From positions 1-16,612 of the forward strand of contig DGQF01000053.1 in NCBI GenBank assembly GCA_002389675.1: 16,612 bases of DNA. Direction: 5' to 3'. The notes below the pieces were generated by a model. The model saw nothing but the letters and a program-made list of their open reading frames with translations. It was not told the DNA's origin and searched no databases. Of this stretch, positions 6,664 to 15,755 are shown one piece after another; the stretch's first letter is position 1; every line of letters starts with the position of its first letter. This stretch comes from Gammaproteobacteria bacterium UBA4421. Its GTDB lineage: Bacteria; Pseudomonadota; Gammaproteobacteria; Pseudomonadales; Azotimanducaceae. Position numbers and translations under genes: made by a program.

Positions 6664-7650
6664 GTGTCGCGCCAACTCAAGATTAACCCTACACAACCGG
6701 TCAAACTAATTCCGGTAAATATTGCCAAGCCCTGGGGGCAGGAGATTTGGTTCACCGCAATCGAAGACAGAGGGGAAAGCCAGGTACTCATTGATGGCAT
6801 ACCCGTGCCACTGTCTGATTATCTCAATGGCAACCGGCATCTACTCACGCAAAATACCGACGTGCTCCTACTCAAAGTACTCGATCCAAAACCTCACGCC
6901 ATTCATGGCGACTTATACTTTGAAGTGCACGAGCAAAAACAGGAAGTCTACGTAGTCACGCATATCGATCGCACCGCATGGCCAGAGGGCGTCGGTGCAA
7001 TTCGTCTCGGGATGCGGCAAGAAAAGCGCCGTCACTACCCAGACGATAAAATATTTCGCGCCGCCTACCTTAAATCTGTAAACCGCTACGAAGACATTCG
7101 TCAGAGGATCGATGTTCATGGGGAACACGTCGCGCCTGAGGTAGAGCGCGAAGCCCGCGAAGCGATGAACGACTTTTCCGCAATTCGCAGTCTTCGAGTA
7201 GGAGACGTCATACAGGTGCCCACTTGGACCCCGCATTCGTTGCTACACGGTGTACGCGTTGTGGAATTTCAAACTCCAACCTACGAGCGCTTTATCATCT
7301 CTTTCGCGCAAAAAGTAACCACGCAAAGCCACTGGGACAGCCATCACGCGGTGGCAAATATGCATATCGATGCCCCGAAAAAGGAGTCGTTTGAGCCCAT
7401 CACCCGCGGTGTTGAGCGAGTTGCCAAATTCGACGATTTCAACGTTTGGCGAGTCGATCTCGACAAGGCCAAGACCATTTCATTACCCTCGCATCTTGCC
7501 TACGCGGTCTGCATGGCACTGGCGGATGATATCTGCGTCGGCAATCTTAAGCTCAACGCAGAGCAAGCGTGTTTTTTACCTCACCAAAGCATGCCGACCA
7601 ATCAGCTCACGGGATCCGGGCAAATTCTGATCGCAGCCCCCAATCTGTGA
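6664..7650 (+). CDS. Phosphomannose isomerase-like cupin protein (type I PMI superfamily)
   Basis: This 328-residue protein resembles class I mannose-6-phosphate isomerases. It opens with a KPWGQEIWF block (22-30), has LLLKVLDPKPH then LYFEVHEQKQEVYVV (84-98), and a second half with VGDVIQVPTWTPHSLLHGVRVVEFQTPTYERF (179-210). In PMI the metal ligands come from QxHP, KxE and a later TPHA-type histidine; here the first reads E87-V-H89-E, while E94 and H191 look equivalent to the others and R209 to the catalytic arginine region. The metal site thus looks retained but altered, and the KxE follows unusually soon. PMIs interconvert fructose-6-P and mannose-6-P; whether this one does is uncertain, and it may act on another sugar. 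The start GTG 6664 has only a weak GGA upstream. A 16-codon ORF from ATG 6636 overlaps this start in another frame. Confidence 0.8.
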   Translation: MSRQLKINPTQPVKLIPVNIAKPWGQEIWFTAIEDRGESQVLIDGIPVPLSDYLNGNRHLLTQNTDVLLLKVLDPKPHAIHGDLYFEVHEQKQEVYVVTHIDRTAWPEGVGAIRLGMRQEKRRHYPDDKIFRAAYLKSVNRYEDIRQRIDVHGEHVAPEVEREAREAMNDFSAIRSLRVGDVIQVPTWTPHSLLHGVRVVEFQTPTYERFIISFAQKVTTQSHWDSHHAVANMHIDAPKKESFEPITRGVERVAKFDDFNVWRVDLDKAKTISLPSHLAYAVCMALADDICVGNLKLNAEQACFLPHQSMPTNQLTGSGQILIAAPNL

Positions 7651-7763
7651 AGCACGATCACGCAAAAACCGATTAATCTGGCTGCCACCTCCCCCTGATC
7701 AGACATTTTTCAACACCTTGGTTTACACTGGCGGAAACCATCTAGCCGCATCGGAGAAAACAT

Positions 7764-8462
7764 ATGAAAACAACAGGTTGGCAGGCTCCCAGCGAGTTGA
7801 TCATCGAACAAATTGAAATTGGCCCGATGCAGAATTACACCTACATCATTGGCAGCAGAGAAACCCGTGAAGTCGCCATCGTAGATCCCGCTTGGGATAT
7901 CGATTTATTGGTCAAACATCTGCAGGAAAAAGACTACACCCTTGCCGCTGCACTGGCGACCCACTACCACCCTGATCACGTTGGCGGATCTTTCAGCGGG
8001 CACAACGTTGAAGGTGTTGCCCAATTGCTTGGAGTCAATCCCGTAAAAGTCTACGCCCATAAGTCGGAGGCCGACGGCATAAAAAAAGTCACGGAAATAT
8101 CCGAAACCGATCTTGTACGTGTTGAGTCAGGAGACACACTCAAACTAGGGAACATCCAAGTAGAATTCTTGCATACCCCGGGCCATACGCCCGGCAGCCA
8201 GTGTTTTCGGGTCAACAATACGCTCATTTCAGGAGACACGTTATTCATCAACGGCTGCGGTCGAGTTGATTTACCCGGATCAAATTCCAACGACATGTAT
8301 CACAGCCTGCAAAAGCTATCTGCACTACCAGACGATACGTTGTTGCTACCGGGCCACAATTACGGCCACGTCCCTAACGCCACCATGGGCGAAACCAAGG
8401 CTATGAATGTGCACCTGCGCGTCAATGACCTGGATACTTGGCAAAGCTTTATGGGCGGCTGA
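7764..8462 (+). CDS. Metallo-beta-lactamase-fold hydrolase, glyoxalase II-like
   Basis: This 232-residue protein has the complete binuclear-metal MBL signature: THYHPDHVGG with H67, H69, D71 and H72, then H141 in GHTPGSQCF, D158 in SGDTLFINGCGRVDLPGS, and H198 in LLLPGHNYG. The D158 context and the GCGRVDLPG block are typical of hydroxyacylglutathione hydrolase (GloB) and persulfide dioxygenase (ETHE1-like) relatives, which act on glutathione thioesters or persulfides in the cytoplasm. It is shorter than GloB (about 250 residues) and lacks an obvious C-terminal glutathione-binding helical domain, so I do not assign a symbol. ATG 7764 is well supported by GGAG 7 nt upstream. It stands alone after a 113-nt gap behind the cupin gene and converges on the epoxide hydrolase gene. 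Confidence 0.88.
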   Translation: MKTTGWQAPSELIIEQIEIGPMQNYTYIIGSRETREVAIVDPAWDIDLLVKHLQEKDYTLAAALATHYHPDHVGGSFSGHNVEGVAQLLGVNPVKVYAHKSEADGIKKVTEISETDLVRVESGDTLKLGNIQVEFLHTPGHTPGSQCFRVNNTLISGDTLFINGCGRVDLPGSNSNDMYHSLQKLSALPDDTLLLPGHNYGHVPNATMGETKAMNVHLRVNDLDTWQSFMGG

Positions 8463-8474
8463 TTCAACTGGGCG

Positions 8475-8503
8475 AAAAAAGCGCCGTTAGGGACATAACC
8501 GGC
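8475..8503 (-). terminator. Intrinsic terminator of the mdh-epoxide hydrolase operon
   Basis: Read on the minus strand, GCCGGTTA pairs with TAACGGC (one bulged base, six-base loop, 8503-8483) and is followed by GC and six T residues (8480-8475). It lies 22 nt past the epoxide hydrolase stop, the expected position. On the plus strand the hairpin has no T-run, so it would not serve the convergent MBL gene well. Confidence 0.6.
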
Positions 8504-8524
8504 TCATGAAAACCGATCTTTGCG

Positions 8525-9676
8525 CTATTTTGCGTTCCGTGTCAGCGCAAAACAGGCGCGCAGTTCATCGACAAACACCTGTGGCTGTTCAAAGGCCGCA
8601 AAGTGACCGCCTTTACTCAATTCGTTCCAATAAACGATATTTTCATATCGACTTCCAGCCCAACTACGCGGCGTAACGACTATTTCTCGAGGAAAAATGC
8701 TACACCCTGCGGGCAACTTCACCGTATTGTTTTGTCCCTCGCCAAAAGCTTGATTAAAACTCTCCCAGTATAATTTCGCCGACGATGCACCATTGCCCTG
8801 CAACCAATAAAACATCACGTTATCCAACAGCTCATCTTTACTCAGGACATTTTCCGGATGACCATCACAATCTGTCCATTCGTAAAATTTCTCGAGGATC
8901 CACATAGCCTGCCCTACCGGAGAATCAACCAAACCATAACCCAACGTCTGCGGCCGTGTGCTCTGCTGCTTTGCGTAGCCCGCCCCCCACTGCTGATAAT
9001 ACTTGGCACCCGACAGCGCGCGTTGATCAGCTTCATCGGGATTTTTCAGGGCTGCTTTGGGCGCCCTAACATTCGGCATATTGACGTGTATGGCGGCGCA
9101 CGCACCCAAGTCTTGTATACCTATCGCAGTGGTTACGGCAGATCCCCAATCACCGCCTTGCGCAAAATATCGCGTATAGCCCAGACGACGCATCAGTTCA
9201 TCCCATGCGCCCGCAATTTTTGGAACCCCCCAGCCTATCCCCTGCGGCTTGCCAGAAAAACCGTAACCGGGCAGTGAGGGACACACAACATGAAACGCAT
9301 CACGGGCGTGACCACCATAGGCCACCGGATCAACCAGCGGATCAATCACTTTTTGGAATTCAACCACCGAGCCTGGCCAGCCGTGCGTCATTATCAATGG
9401 TTCAGCCTGCGCGTGCGGACTGCGCACGTGAATAAAATGCACGCTTAAACCGTCCAAACACGTCACATACTGAGGATGCCGGTTTAAATAAGCTTCTCGC
9501 TGGCGCCAGTCGTAATGATGACGCCAGTAATGCACCAGTTCACGCGCATACTCCACCGGCACCCCTTGGTCCCAACCTTCGCTAGTTTGCGACTCCGGAA
9601 ATCGGGCTCGGTCAAGACGGCAATGCAGGTCTTCGAGTGCAGCCTGTGAAACTGCCAAGCGGAATTCATCAATCAC
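8525..9676 (-). CDS. Epoxide hydrolase, alpha/beta-hydrolase fold with N-terminal EHN domain
   Basis: The 383-residue protein starts with the epoxide hydrolase N-terminal (EHN) domain, recognisable by RLDRARFPE and the W-x-YW-x-x-YDW pattern in residues 1-65. An alpha/beta-hydrolase core follows with the oxyanion motif HGWPGS (98-103), PSLPGYGFS (133-141), the nucleophile D176 in GGDWGS, Y303 in KLYWES as a candidate proton donor, and the catalytic histidine H358 in KGGHFAAFE. The family adds water to epoxides to give diols. Members in bacteria detoxify or degrade diverse epoxides, and the substrate here is unknown. There is no signal peptide, so it should be cytoplasmic. GTG 9676 overlaps the mdh stop as GTGA, giving translational coupling; the operon ends at a terminator just downstream. 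Confidence 0.92.
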   Translation of the reverse strand: MIDEFRLAVSQAALEDLHCRLDRARFPESQTSEGWDQGVPVEYARELVHYWRHHYDWRQREAYLNRHPQYVTCLDGLSVHFIHVRSPHAQAEPLIMTHGWPGSVVEFQKVIDPLVDPVAYGGHARDAFHVVCPSLPGYGFSGKPQGIGWGVPKIAGAWDELMRRLGYTRYFAQGGDWGSAVTTAIGIQDLGACAAIHVNMPNVRAPKAALKNPDEADQRALSGAKYYQQWGAGYAKQQSTRPQTLGYGLVDSPVGQAMWILEKFYEWTDCDGHPENVLSKDELLDNVMFYWLQGNGASSAKLYWESFNQAFGEGQNNTVKLPAGCSIFPREIVVTPRSWAGSRYENIVYWNELSKGGHFAAFEQPQVFVDELRACFALTRNAK

Positions 9677-10647
9677 GGCAATAAATGTGCCACCGCATCT
9701 CTTTCTTCTGCCAATTCCTGAGCCGTTTCATCCATCCTTTGGCGACTAAAACTATTGATCTCGATATCTTTAACGATACGCCAATCGCCACCAGCACAAC
9801 GCACAGGAAACGAATAAATCAACCCTTCGTCGATACCATAACTGCCATCAGAGTAGACACCCATACTGACGATATCGTCGCTACCCAGCGCCCAATCGTG
9901 CATATGATCAATCGCTGCATTGGCTGCAGAGGCAGCACTAGAGGCGCCGCGCGCCGCAATAATCGCTGCGCCACGCTGCTGAACCGTGGGAATAAACTCT
10001 CCTGCATACCAATCCATGTCAACTTTATTCATGGCACCTTCACCTGCAACCGTTGCGCGATGTATATCCGGGTATTGTGTCGCCGAATGATTTCCCCAGA
10101 TACAAACACCATCCACGTCGGTGACATGTGTTCCCGACTTGGCTGCCAACTGCGCCATCGCGCGGTTGTGATCCAGTCGAGTCATTGCTGTAAAGTTGCG
10201 TGGATCCAGATCCGGCGCATTACGCTGCGCAATTAAGCTATTCGTATTTGCTGGATTGCCAACCACCAGAACTTTGACACCACGAGCGGCATGGTCGTTG
10301 AGCGCTTTGCCCTGCACCGAAAAAATTGCTGCATTGGCTTCCAACAGGTCTTTACGTTCCATGCCCGGACCGCGGGGGCGGGAGCCAACCAACAAAGCGT
10401 AATCGGTATCTTTAAAAGCCACATTGGCGTCGTCCGTTAACACCATACTGTGCAGCAGCGGAAAGGCACAATCGTCTAGCTCCATCGCAACGCCTTGCAA
10501 CGCATCAAGGGCAGGGGTTATTTCCAGCAATTGCAAAATGACCGGCTGATCGCTACCCAACATAGCGCCCGAAGCCACTCTAAACAAAAGCGCATAGCCA
10601 ATTTGACCGGCTGCACCGGTAATGGTCACTCGAACGGGGTCTTTCAT
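9673..10647 (-). CDS. mdh: NAD-dependent malate dehydrogenase
   Basis: The 324-residue protein catalyses oxidation of malate to oxaloacetate in the TCA cycle. It shows the Rossmann motif TGAAGQIGY (10-18), an acidic residue E42 ending strand 2 that fits NAD rather than NADP, substrate arginines in [11 protein letters not shown] (R92, R98), VVGNPANTN (128-135), the D159/R162 region in RLDHNRA, and the catalytic histidine H187 in WGNHS. The pattern and length match the cytosolic-type group of MDHs found in beta- and some gammaproteobacteria rather than the E. coli type (about 312 residues). ATG 10647 has a strong AAAGGTGA upstream. It is the first gene of a unit with the epoxide hydrolase (4-nt overlap) and divergent from gltB. 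Confidence 0.96.
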   Translation of the reverse strand: MKDPVRVTITGAAGQIGYALLFRVASGAMLGSDQPVILQLLEITPALDALQGVAMELDDCAFPLLHSMVLTDDANVAFKDTDYALLVGSRPRGPGMERKDLLEANAAIFSVQGKALNDHAARGVKVLVVGNPANTNSLIAQRNAPDLDPRNFTAMTRLDHNRAMAQLAAKSGTHVTDVDGVCIWGNHSATQYPDIHRATVAGEGAMNKVDMDWYAGEFIPTVQQRGAAIIAARGASSAASAANAAIDHMHDWALGSDDIVSMGVYSDGSYGIDEGLIYSFPVRCAGGDWRIVKDIEINSFSRQRMDETAQELAEERDAVAHLLP

Positions 10648-11170
10648 ACTGCTTTCACCTTTTTTTAGTTTTATGTGGCTTGCTACGCGAGCGCTTATTG
10701 TAGTTCCATATTGCCCCTTCGAACAAATCTACCCGCACCTGCAGCCAACAACCACTCGGCGACACCTCGATCAAACCATTTGCAGCATTCAGGGACCTTG
10801 ATTCTGAGGCGTTTTTTTGAGATCTTTCGCACTGGAAACCGCTGCAACACCTTTTGCTTGCATTTAAGCGCGTAAAAACAACAATTTACTCAGCGCAAGC
10901 GTAATTCCACGGCCACAGCAAAGCCCAAAACGCCGGGTAAACTGCGCTTATCGGTCCTACAAAAGCGCTGTAGAGGATTGGCACTCACCAATTTGCGGAA
11001 AGCCTAAGGACACCTTTAGACGCGAACAACGTCAAGGTCGATGGAGCACCATCTTGCGTGAATGCCAGCGCTCGAATGGGCTTAGCAGCAAGCTCCGACC
11101 ACGAAAGCGTGCTCAAACCATAGCCTTACAGGGCCAACGCCACGACGTTTGCCTGAGAAGAGAGAACGAT
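10648..11170. other. 523-nt non-coding divergent region between mdh and gltB
   Basis: I find no credible gene here: short open frames are present, but none has family-like sequence or an SD. The left part holds the mdh promoter. The gltB side contains small inverted repeats: GCGCTT (10945-10950)/AAGCGC (10964-10969), an imperfect CTAAGG/CCTTTAG hairpin near 11004-11019, and GATGG-AGCA-CCATC (11040-11053). They could belong to a structured gltB leader, but they are short and no terminator-like T-run follows them. The octamer GCGCTTAT occurs twice (10692 and 10945). No tRNA or known riboswitch was recognised. Confidence 0.5.
10697..10726 (-). promoter_or_regulatory. Candidate sigma-70 promoter of mdh
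   Basis: On the minus strand TTGTTC (10726-10721) and TACAAT (10702-10697) are separated by 18 nt. The -10 matches five of six consensus bases and the -35 about three to four. This would start transcription about 40 nt upstream of the mdh ATG. Confidence 0.4.
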
Positions 11171-14100
11171 ATGACTTGGATGACAAATGGCGGGCTACCG
11201 CAAAAAAGCGGCCTTTACGACCCCGCAAATGAAAAAGACAGCTGCGGCGTCGGCTTTATCTGTGACATCCATGGTCGGCCAAGCCGCAAAATAGTTGCCG
11301 ACGCGGCGCATATGAACGGCTGTATGGAGCACCGCGGCGGCGTGGGCTACGAAAAAAATACAGGAGATGGTGCCGGCATTCTCACCGGGCTGCCTCATAA
11401 ACTCCTCGCAACGGCTGCGGCCGCAGACCTAAGTATTGAACTACCCGAACCCGGAGCCTACGGCGTGGGTAATCTGTTTCTGCCACAAGACCCTGACCAA
11501 CGCGCGCACTGCAAGACGCTGATCGAAGAGGAAATTACTGCTGCTGGTCAAGTTTGCCTCGGCTGGCGAACCCTACCCACAGACCCCGATGGGGCAGATA
11601 TCGGGCGCGCTGCACGAACCGCCATGCCTCACTTTGAGCAACTCTTTGTCGGCGCAGTGAATGTCAGCGGCGATGACTTTGAACGCAAACTTTACGTCAT
11701 ACGAAAACACGCCACCCACTTGTTGCGCGCAGATCCAGAGCTTACCCAAGGCAAGATGTTTTTTGCATGCTCCTTGTCCGCGAGAGTCATTGTCTATAAG
11801 GGCATGTTGACGCCCGACCAATTGTTCCCATTCTACGAGGATCTGCAAAACGACGATTATGAGAGCCATCTTGCCATGGTGCACTCACGATTCAGTACCA
11901 ACACTTTTCCTTCGTGGGACCGCGCACAGCCAAACCGATTCATGAGCCACAATGGCGAGATCAATACCCTGTTAGGCAACGTCAACGCAATGAATGCGCG
12001 TGAGGGCGTCGCCAGCAGCGCTTTGTTTGGCGACGACATTAAAAAGCTTTACCCCATTTGTGAAGCCGATTGCTCAGATTCCGGCAGTTTCGACAACGTT
12101 TTAGAATTTTTATTAATGTCCGGACGCAAGCTACAAGAAGCCGTCTTGATGATGATTCCTGAAGCGTGGCAGCAACATCAGACGATGACAGCGCAGAAGA
12201 AAGCGTTCTACGAGTATCATTCTAGTTTCATGGAGCCTTGGGATGGACCGGCCTCCATTGCTTTCACTGATGGCAACTGCATCGGCGCCGTCTTAGATCG
12301 CAACGGATTACGCCCCTCTCGTTACTACATCACCGACGACGATCAATGCATTATGGCCTCCGAAGTTGGTGTAGTCCCAGTGGACCCCGCACGCATCGTC
12401 AAAAAAGGGCGACTGCAACCCGGGAAAATTTTCCTCATCGACTTCGAGAAAGGGCAAATGATTCCCGATGAAGTTGTGAAAAACGATCTAGCAAAGCGCC
12501 GCCCTTACCAAGCATGGCTAGACGCACAACGCCTAGACCTTGATGAAATTCCCCACGAAGCGGGCAAAGGGCTTGACCAGGCAAACCTCACTCAACGCAT
12601 GCAAGCCTTTGGATACACCCAGGAGACTATGCAGTTCATGCTACGCCCTATGGTCAGTGAATTACGCGACCCTCTAGGTTCTATGGGCAACGACGCCGCG
12701 CTGGCTGTCATGTCTGATAAGCCGAGAATGTTGTACGACTACTTCAAACAACGATTCGCCCAAGTCACAAATCCACCGATAGACTCAATCCGCGAAGAAG
12801 TCATCATGGCGTTGGACTGTTATATCGGGCCTGAACAGAATCTGCTTGAAAGCACCCCGGAACACGCCAACCGCCTGCGCGTTCCGCACCCGATTTTGAC
12901 GAACTCCGAATTAGCCTCCCTCAAGCAGATGAACTACCGCAGTTGGCGGTCCAAAACCATTGACATCACCTACCCGGTAGGCTCCGGCAAAAGTGGCCTG
13001 CTGGATGCTTTAGATAGAATTAACACAGAAGCCCGCGCCGCCATCGCAGACGGCTTCAGCTTGATCATCTTATCCGACCGAGCCACCGACGCAACGCGCG
13101 TTGCGGTAGCATCCCTACTCGCCGTTGGCAGCCTCCATCACCACTTAGTTGAGCGTCATGCGCGCAGCCGCATTGGCATCGTTTTGGAAAGCGGAGAGGC
13201 CAGAGAGGTTCATCACCATTGTTTACTCGCCGGTTATGGGGTTGACGCCATCAACCCTTATCTTGCATTTGAAGCACTATGGGATGCCCGCTCAAAAGGG
13301 CACTTTGACGCCGTCGCCGACATCCTTAGCGATGATGACGTCGTGCACCGTTATAAAAAGGCGGTTGCAAAAGGAATGCTCAAAGTGATGGCAAAGATGG
13401 GCATATCCACCCTGCAATCCTATAAGGGCGCACAGATTTTTGAAGCCGTTGGTTTAGCCGTCGAAGTCGTCGATATCGCCTTCCGTGGCACTGCCAGTCG
13501 GGTTGAGGGGATCGGCTTTGACGTCCTCGCCACTGAAATGGAAAAGCGCCATCAGATAGGCTTTCCAGAGCGCAATGTTGTGCCCTTGACAGTGTTGCCA
13601 AATCCTGGCGATTTCCACTGGCGGCGCAATGGCGACACCCACATGTGGGACCCAGAATCCGTCACCAGTCTGCAAAACGCTGCTCGACAGAACAACGAGG
13701 ACGCCTACTGGCGGTTTGCACGGCATACCAACGAAGAAAGCACCAAGCAGGCCACCTTGCGAGGCCTATTAAAGTTTACAACGGGCCGCAAATCGGTTGA
13801 CTTAGCCGACGTTGAGCCCGCAAGCGAAATTGTCAAACGCTTCGCTACGGGAGCCATGAGCTTCGGCTCGATCAGTGCAGAAGCCCACGAATCGCTGGCA
13901 ATCGCCATGAACCGCATTGGTGGTAAGTCAAACACCGGCGAGGGCGGCGAGGATGCTGCGCGCTGGGTACCCATGGCAAATGGCGATTCAAAACGCTCTG
14001 CCATCAAGCAAGTAGCCAGTGGCAGATTTGGCGTCACCATTAACTACCTTACCAATGCCGACGAACTTCAGATTAAGATTATTCAAGGGGCTAAACCCGG

Positions 14101-15724
14101 CGAGGGCGGTGAGTTACCCGGCGGAAAAGTCGACGATTACATTGCCAGCTTACGACACTCAACTCCCGGCGTTGGCTTGATCAGTCCGCCTCCTCACCAT
14201 GACATTTACTCCATCGAGGATATGGCGCAGTTGATCCACGATCTTAAAAATGCCAACCCACAAGCCCGTATCAGCGTGAAACTGGGGGCTGAGGTCGGTG
14301 TCGGTACTGTCGCAGCAGGCGTCACAAAAGCTCGCGCGGATCATCTGGTTATTGCCGGCGATTCTGGTGGCACTGGCGCATCACCGTTGACCTCGATCAA
14401 ACATGCTGGCGTCCCATGGGAACTCGGTATTGCAGAAACCCATCAAACGCTGGTGCTCAACAATCTACGCTCACGAGTAGTTTTGCAGACTGACGGGCAA
14501 ATCAAAACCGGCCGCGACGTCGCAATCGCTATGCTTTTGGGCGCCGAAGAAATAGGTTTTGCGACCGCGCCACTTATCGCACTGGGCTGCATCATGATGC
14601 GCAAATGCCACCTGAACACTTGCCCCGTCGGTATTGCTACTCAAGATCCAGAACTGCGGAAAAAATTTAAAGGCTCACCAGAACACGTTGTTAACTACCT
14701 GTTCATGGTCGCCAACGAACTGCGTCAAATCATGGCCGAACTTGGTATCACCAGCGTCAACGACATGGTTGGGCGTGTCGATCTACTGGAGACTGATGCG
14801 GCTATAGACCACTGGAAAACCAATGGTCTTGACCTGACCGAAATACTGCAGCCCGCCACGTTACCGCAGGAATTCTTGGGGGCCTATGCAATACATCAGC
14901 AGGATCACGAACTGGATAAAGCGCTTGATAACCAGCTAATGGCACTTGCAGAACCCGCGATTGTTCGAGGCGAGGCCGTTCATGCTGAGCTGCCTATTCT
15001 GAACACGAACCGCGTCGTTGGCGCCATGCTCTCCAACAAAATTATTCGAGAAGTTGGCCCAGACATGCTACCAGAGGGCACCATCCACTTTAAATTTCAC
15101 GGGAGTGCAGGCCAAAGTCTCGGATGCTGGCTAGCCCGAGGCGTGACGCTTGAAGTGGAAGGCGACGCCAATGACTTTGTGGGCAAAGGCCTCTCCGGCG
15201 GGCAAATCGTCATCTATCCACCTAAATCAAGTGCCTTCAAAGCTGAAGAAAATATCCTCATCGGCAACGTTGCACTGTATGGCGCCACCTCTGGCGAAGC
15301 CTACTTCAGAGGAATTGCAGCGGAACGATTTTGTGTTCGCAATAGCGGTGCGGCTGCGGTTGTAGAGGGTGTTGGCGATCATGCCTGTGAGTACATGACG
15401 GGCGGAAGGGTTGTCATTCTCGGTGAGACAGGGCGGAATTTCGCCGCAGGCATGAGCGGTGGTATTGCTTATGTTTGGAATCCCAAACAAACGTTCAAGA
15501 CACAATGCAATATGGAGATGGTTGAACTGGAATCGGTAACGGCACCTGAGGACATTGAAGAACTCCACCGACTCGTCAGCAAACATCAACGCCTTACCGG
15601 TTCAACGGTAGCCGCCAACCTACTAAACAATTGGGAAGCAGCATTGGGTGAGTTCGTCAAAGTCATGCCAACCGATTATAAGCGCGTCCTTGAAGAGCGA
15701 AATCAACAAGTTAGCGCCGGCTAA
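11171..15724 (+). CDS. gltB: Glutamate synthase (GOGAT) large/alpha subunit
   Basis: The protein (1517 residues from ATG 11171) transfers the amide of glutamine to 2-oxoglutarate, giving two glutamates. Domains in order are: a short propeptide of 24 residues; class II glutaminase starting at the catalytic C25 (DSCGVGFI), with EHRGGVGYEKNTGDGAG and MVHSRFSTNTFPSWD (about 235) followed by SHNGEINTLLGN; a central domain (about 480-770); an FMN synthase barrel from about 880 with PGEGGELPGGK (about 976) and GDSGGTGASPL; and 3Fe-4S cysteines C1140, C1146 and C1151 (C-x5-C-x4-C). A C-terminal GXGXG beta-helix has GSAGQSLGCWLARG near 1311. The frame is open upstream to 11054, but that tail has no family resemblance, so I place the start at ATG 11171 behind a purine-rich AGAGAG. 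HRGG in place of the E. coli HRGA resembles the Gram-positive/cyanobacterial style. gltD follows after 31 nt. Confidence 0.97.
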   Translation: MTWMTNGGLPQKSGLYDPANEKDSCGVGFICDIHGRPSRKIVADAAHMNGCMEHRGGVGYEKNTGDGAGILTGLPHKLLATAAAADLSIELPEPGAYGVGNLFLPQDPDQRAHCKTLIEEEITAAGQVCLGWRTLPTDPDGADIGRAARTAMPHFEQLFVGAVNVSGDDFERKLYVIRKHATHLLRADPELTQGKMFFACSLSARVIVYKGMLTPDQLFPFYEDLQNDDYESHLAMVHSRFSTNTFPSWDRAQPNRFMSHNGEINTLLGNVNAMNAREGVASSALFGDDIKKLYPICEADCSDSGSFDNVLEFLLMSGRKLQEAVLMMIPEAWQQHQTMTAQKKAFYEYHSSFMEPWDGPASIAFTDGNCIGAVLDRNGLRPSRYYITDDDQCIMASEVGVVPVDPARIVKKGRLQPGKIFLIDFEKGQMIPDEVVKNDLAKRRPYQAWLDAQRLDLDEIPHEAGKGLDQANLTQRMQAFGYTQETMQFMLRPMVSELRDPLGSMGNDAALAVMSDKPRMLYDYFKQRFAQVTNPPIDSIREEVIMALDCYIGPEQNLLESTPEHANRLRVPHPILTNSELASLKQMNYRSWRSKTIDITYPVGSGKSGLLDALDRINTEARAAIADGFSLIILSDRATDATRVAVASLLAVGSLHHHLVERHARSRIGIVLESGEAREVHHHCLLAGYGVDAINPYLAFEALWDARSKGHFDAVADILSDDDVVHRYKKAVAKGMLKVMAKMGISTLQSYKGAQIFEAVGLAVEVVDIAFRGTASRVEGIGFDVLATEMEKRHQIGFPERNVVPLTVLPNPGDFHWRRNGDTHMWDPESVTSLQNAARQNNEDAYWRFARHTNEESTKQATLRGLLKFTTGRKSVDLADVEPASEIVKRFATGAMSFGSISAEAHESLAIAMNRIGGKSNTGEGGEDAARWVPMANGDSKRSAIKQVASGRFGVTINYLTNADELQIKIIQGAKPGEGGELPGGKVDDYIASLRHSTPGVGLISPPPHHDIYSIEDMAQLIHDLKNANPQARISVKLGAEVGVGTVAAGVTKARADHLVIAGDSGGTGASPLTSIKHAGVPWELGIAETHQTLVLNNLRSRVVLQTDGQIKTGRDVAIAMLLGAEEIGFATAPLIALGCIMMRKCHLNTCPVGIATQDPELRKKFKGSPEHVVNYLFMVANELRQIMAELGITSVNDMVGRVDLLETDAAIDHWKTNGLDLTEILQPATLPQEFLGAYAIHQQDHELDKALDNQLMALAEPAIVRGEAVHAELPILNTNRVVGAMLSNKIIREVGPDMLPEGTIHFKFHGSAGQSLGCWLARGVTLEVEGDANDFVGKGLSGGQIVIYPPKSSAFKAEENILIGNVALYGATSGEAYFRGIAAERFCVRNSGAAAVVEGVGDHACEYMTGGRVVILGETGRNFAAGMSGGIAYVWNPKQTFKTQCNMEMVELESVTAPEDIEELHRLVSKHQRLTGSTVAANLLNNWEAALGEFVKVMPTDYKRVLEERNQQVSAG

Positions 15725-15755
15725 CCCGTTTCAACAGTAAATAAGATCAAGAGTT

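Noticed and set aside
7633..7685. GCAGCC/GGCTGC inverted repeat after the cupin gene as a terminator
   Set aside because: The 6-bp arms are 41 nt apart and no T-run follows directly, so a terminator hairpin is not supported.
10675..10875. 66-codon open frame in the mdh-gltB gap
   Set aside because: It starts within the mdh promoter region, has no SD, and its cysteine/serine-rich translation resembles no family I know.
10978..11000. Sigma-54-like TTGGCAC ... TTTGC before gltB
   Set aside because: The GG and GC elements are separated by 13 nt instead of the required 10, so the site cannot be a -24/-12 promoter.
11054..11170. Upstream in-frame extension of gltB adding 39 residues
   Set aside because: The basic extension has no resemblance to GltB propeptides. 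ATG 11171 has a purine-rich SD-like stretch and leaves a normal 24-residue propeptide before the catalytic cysteine.
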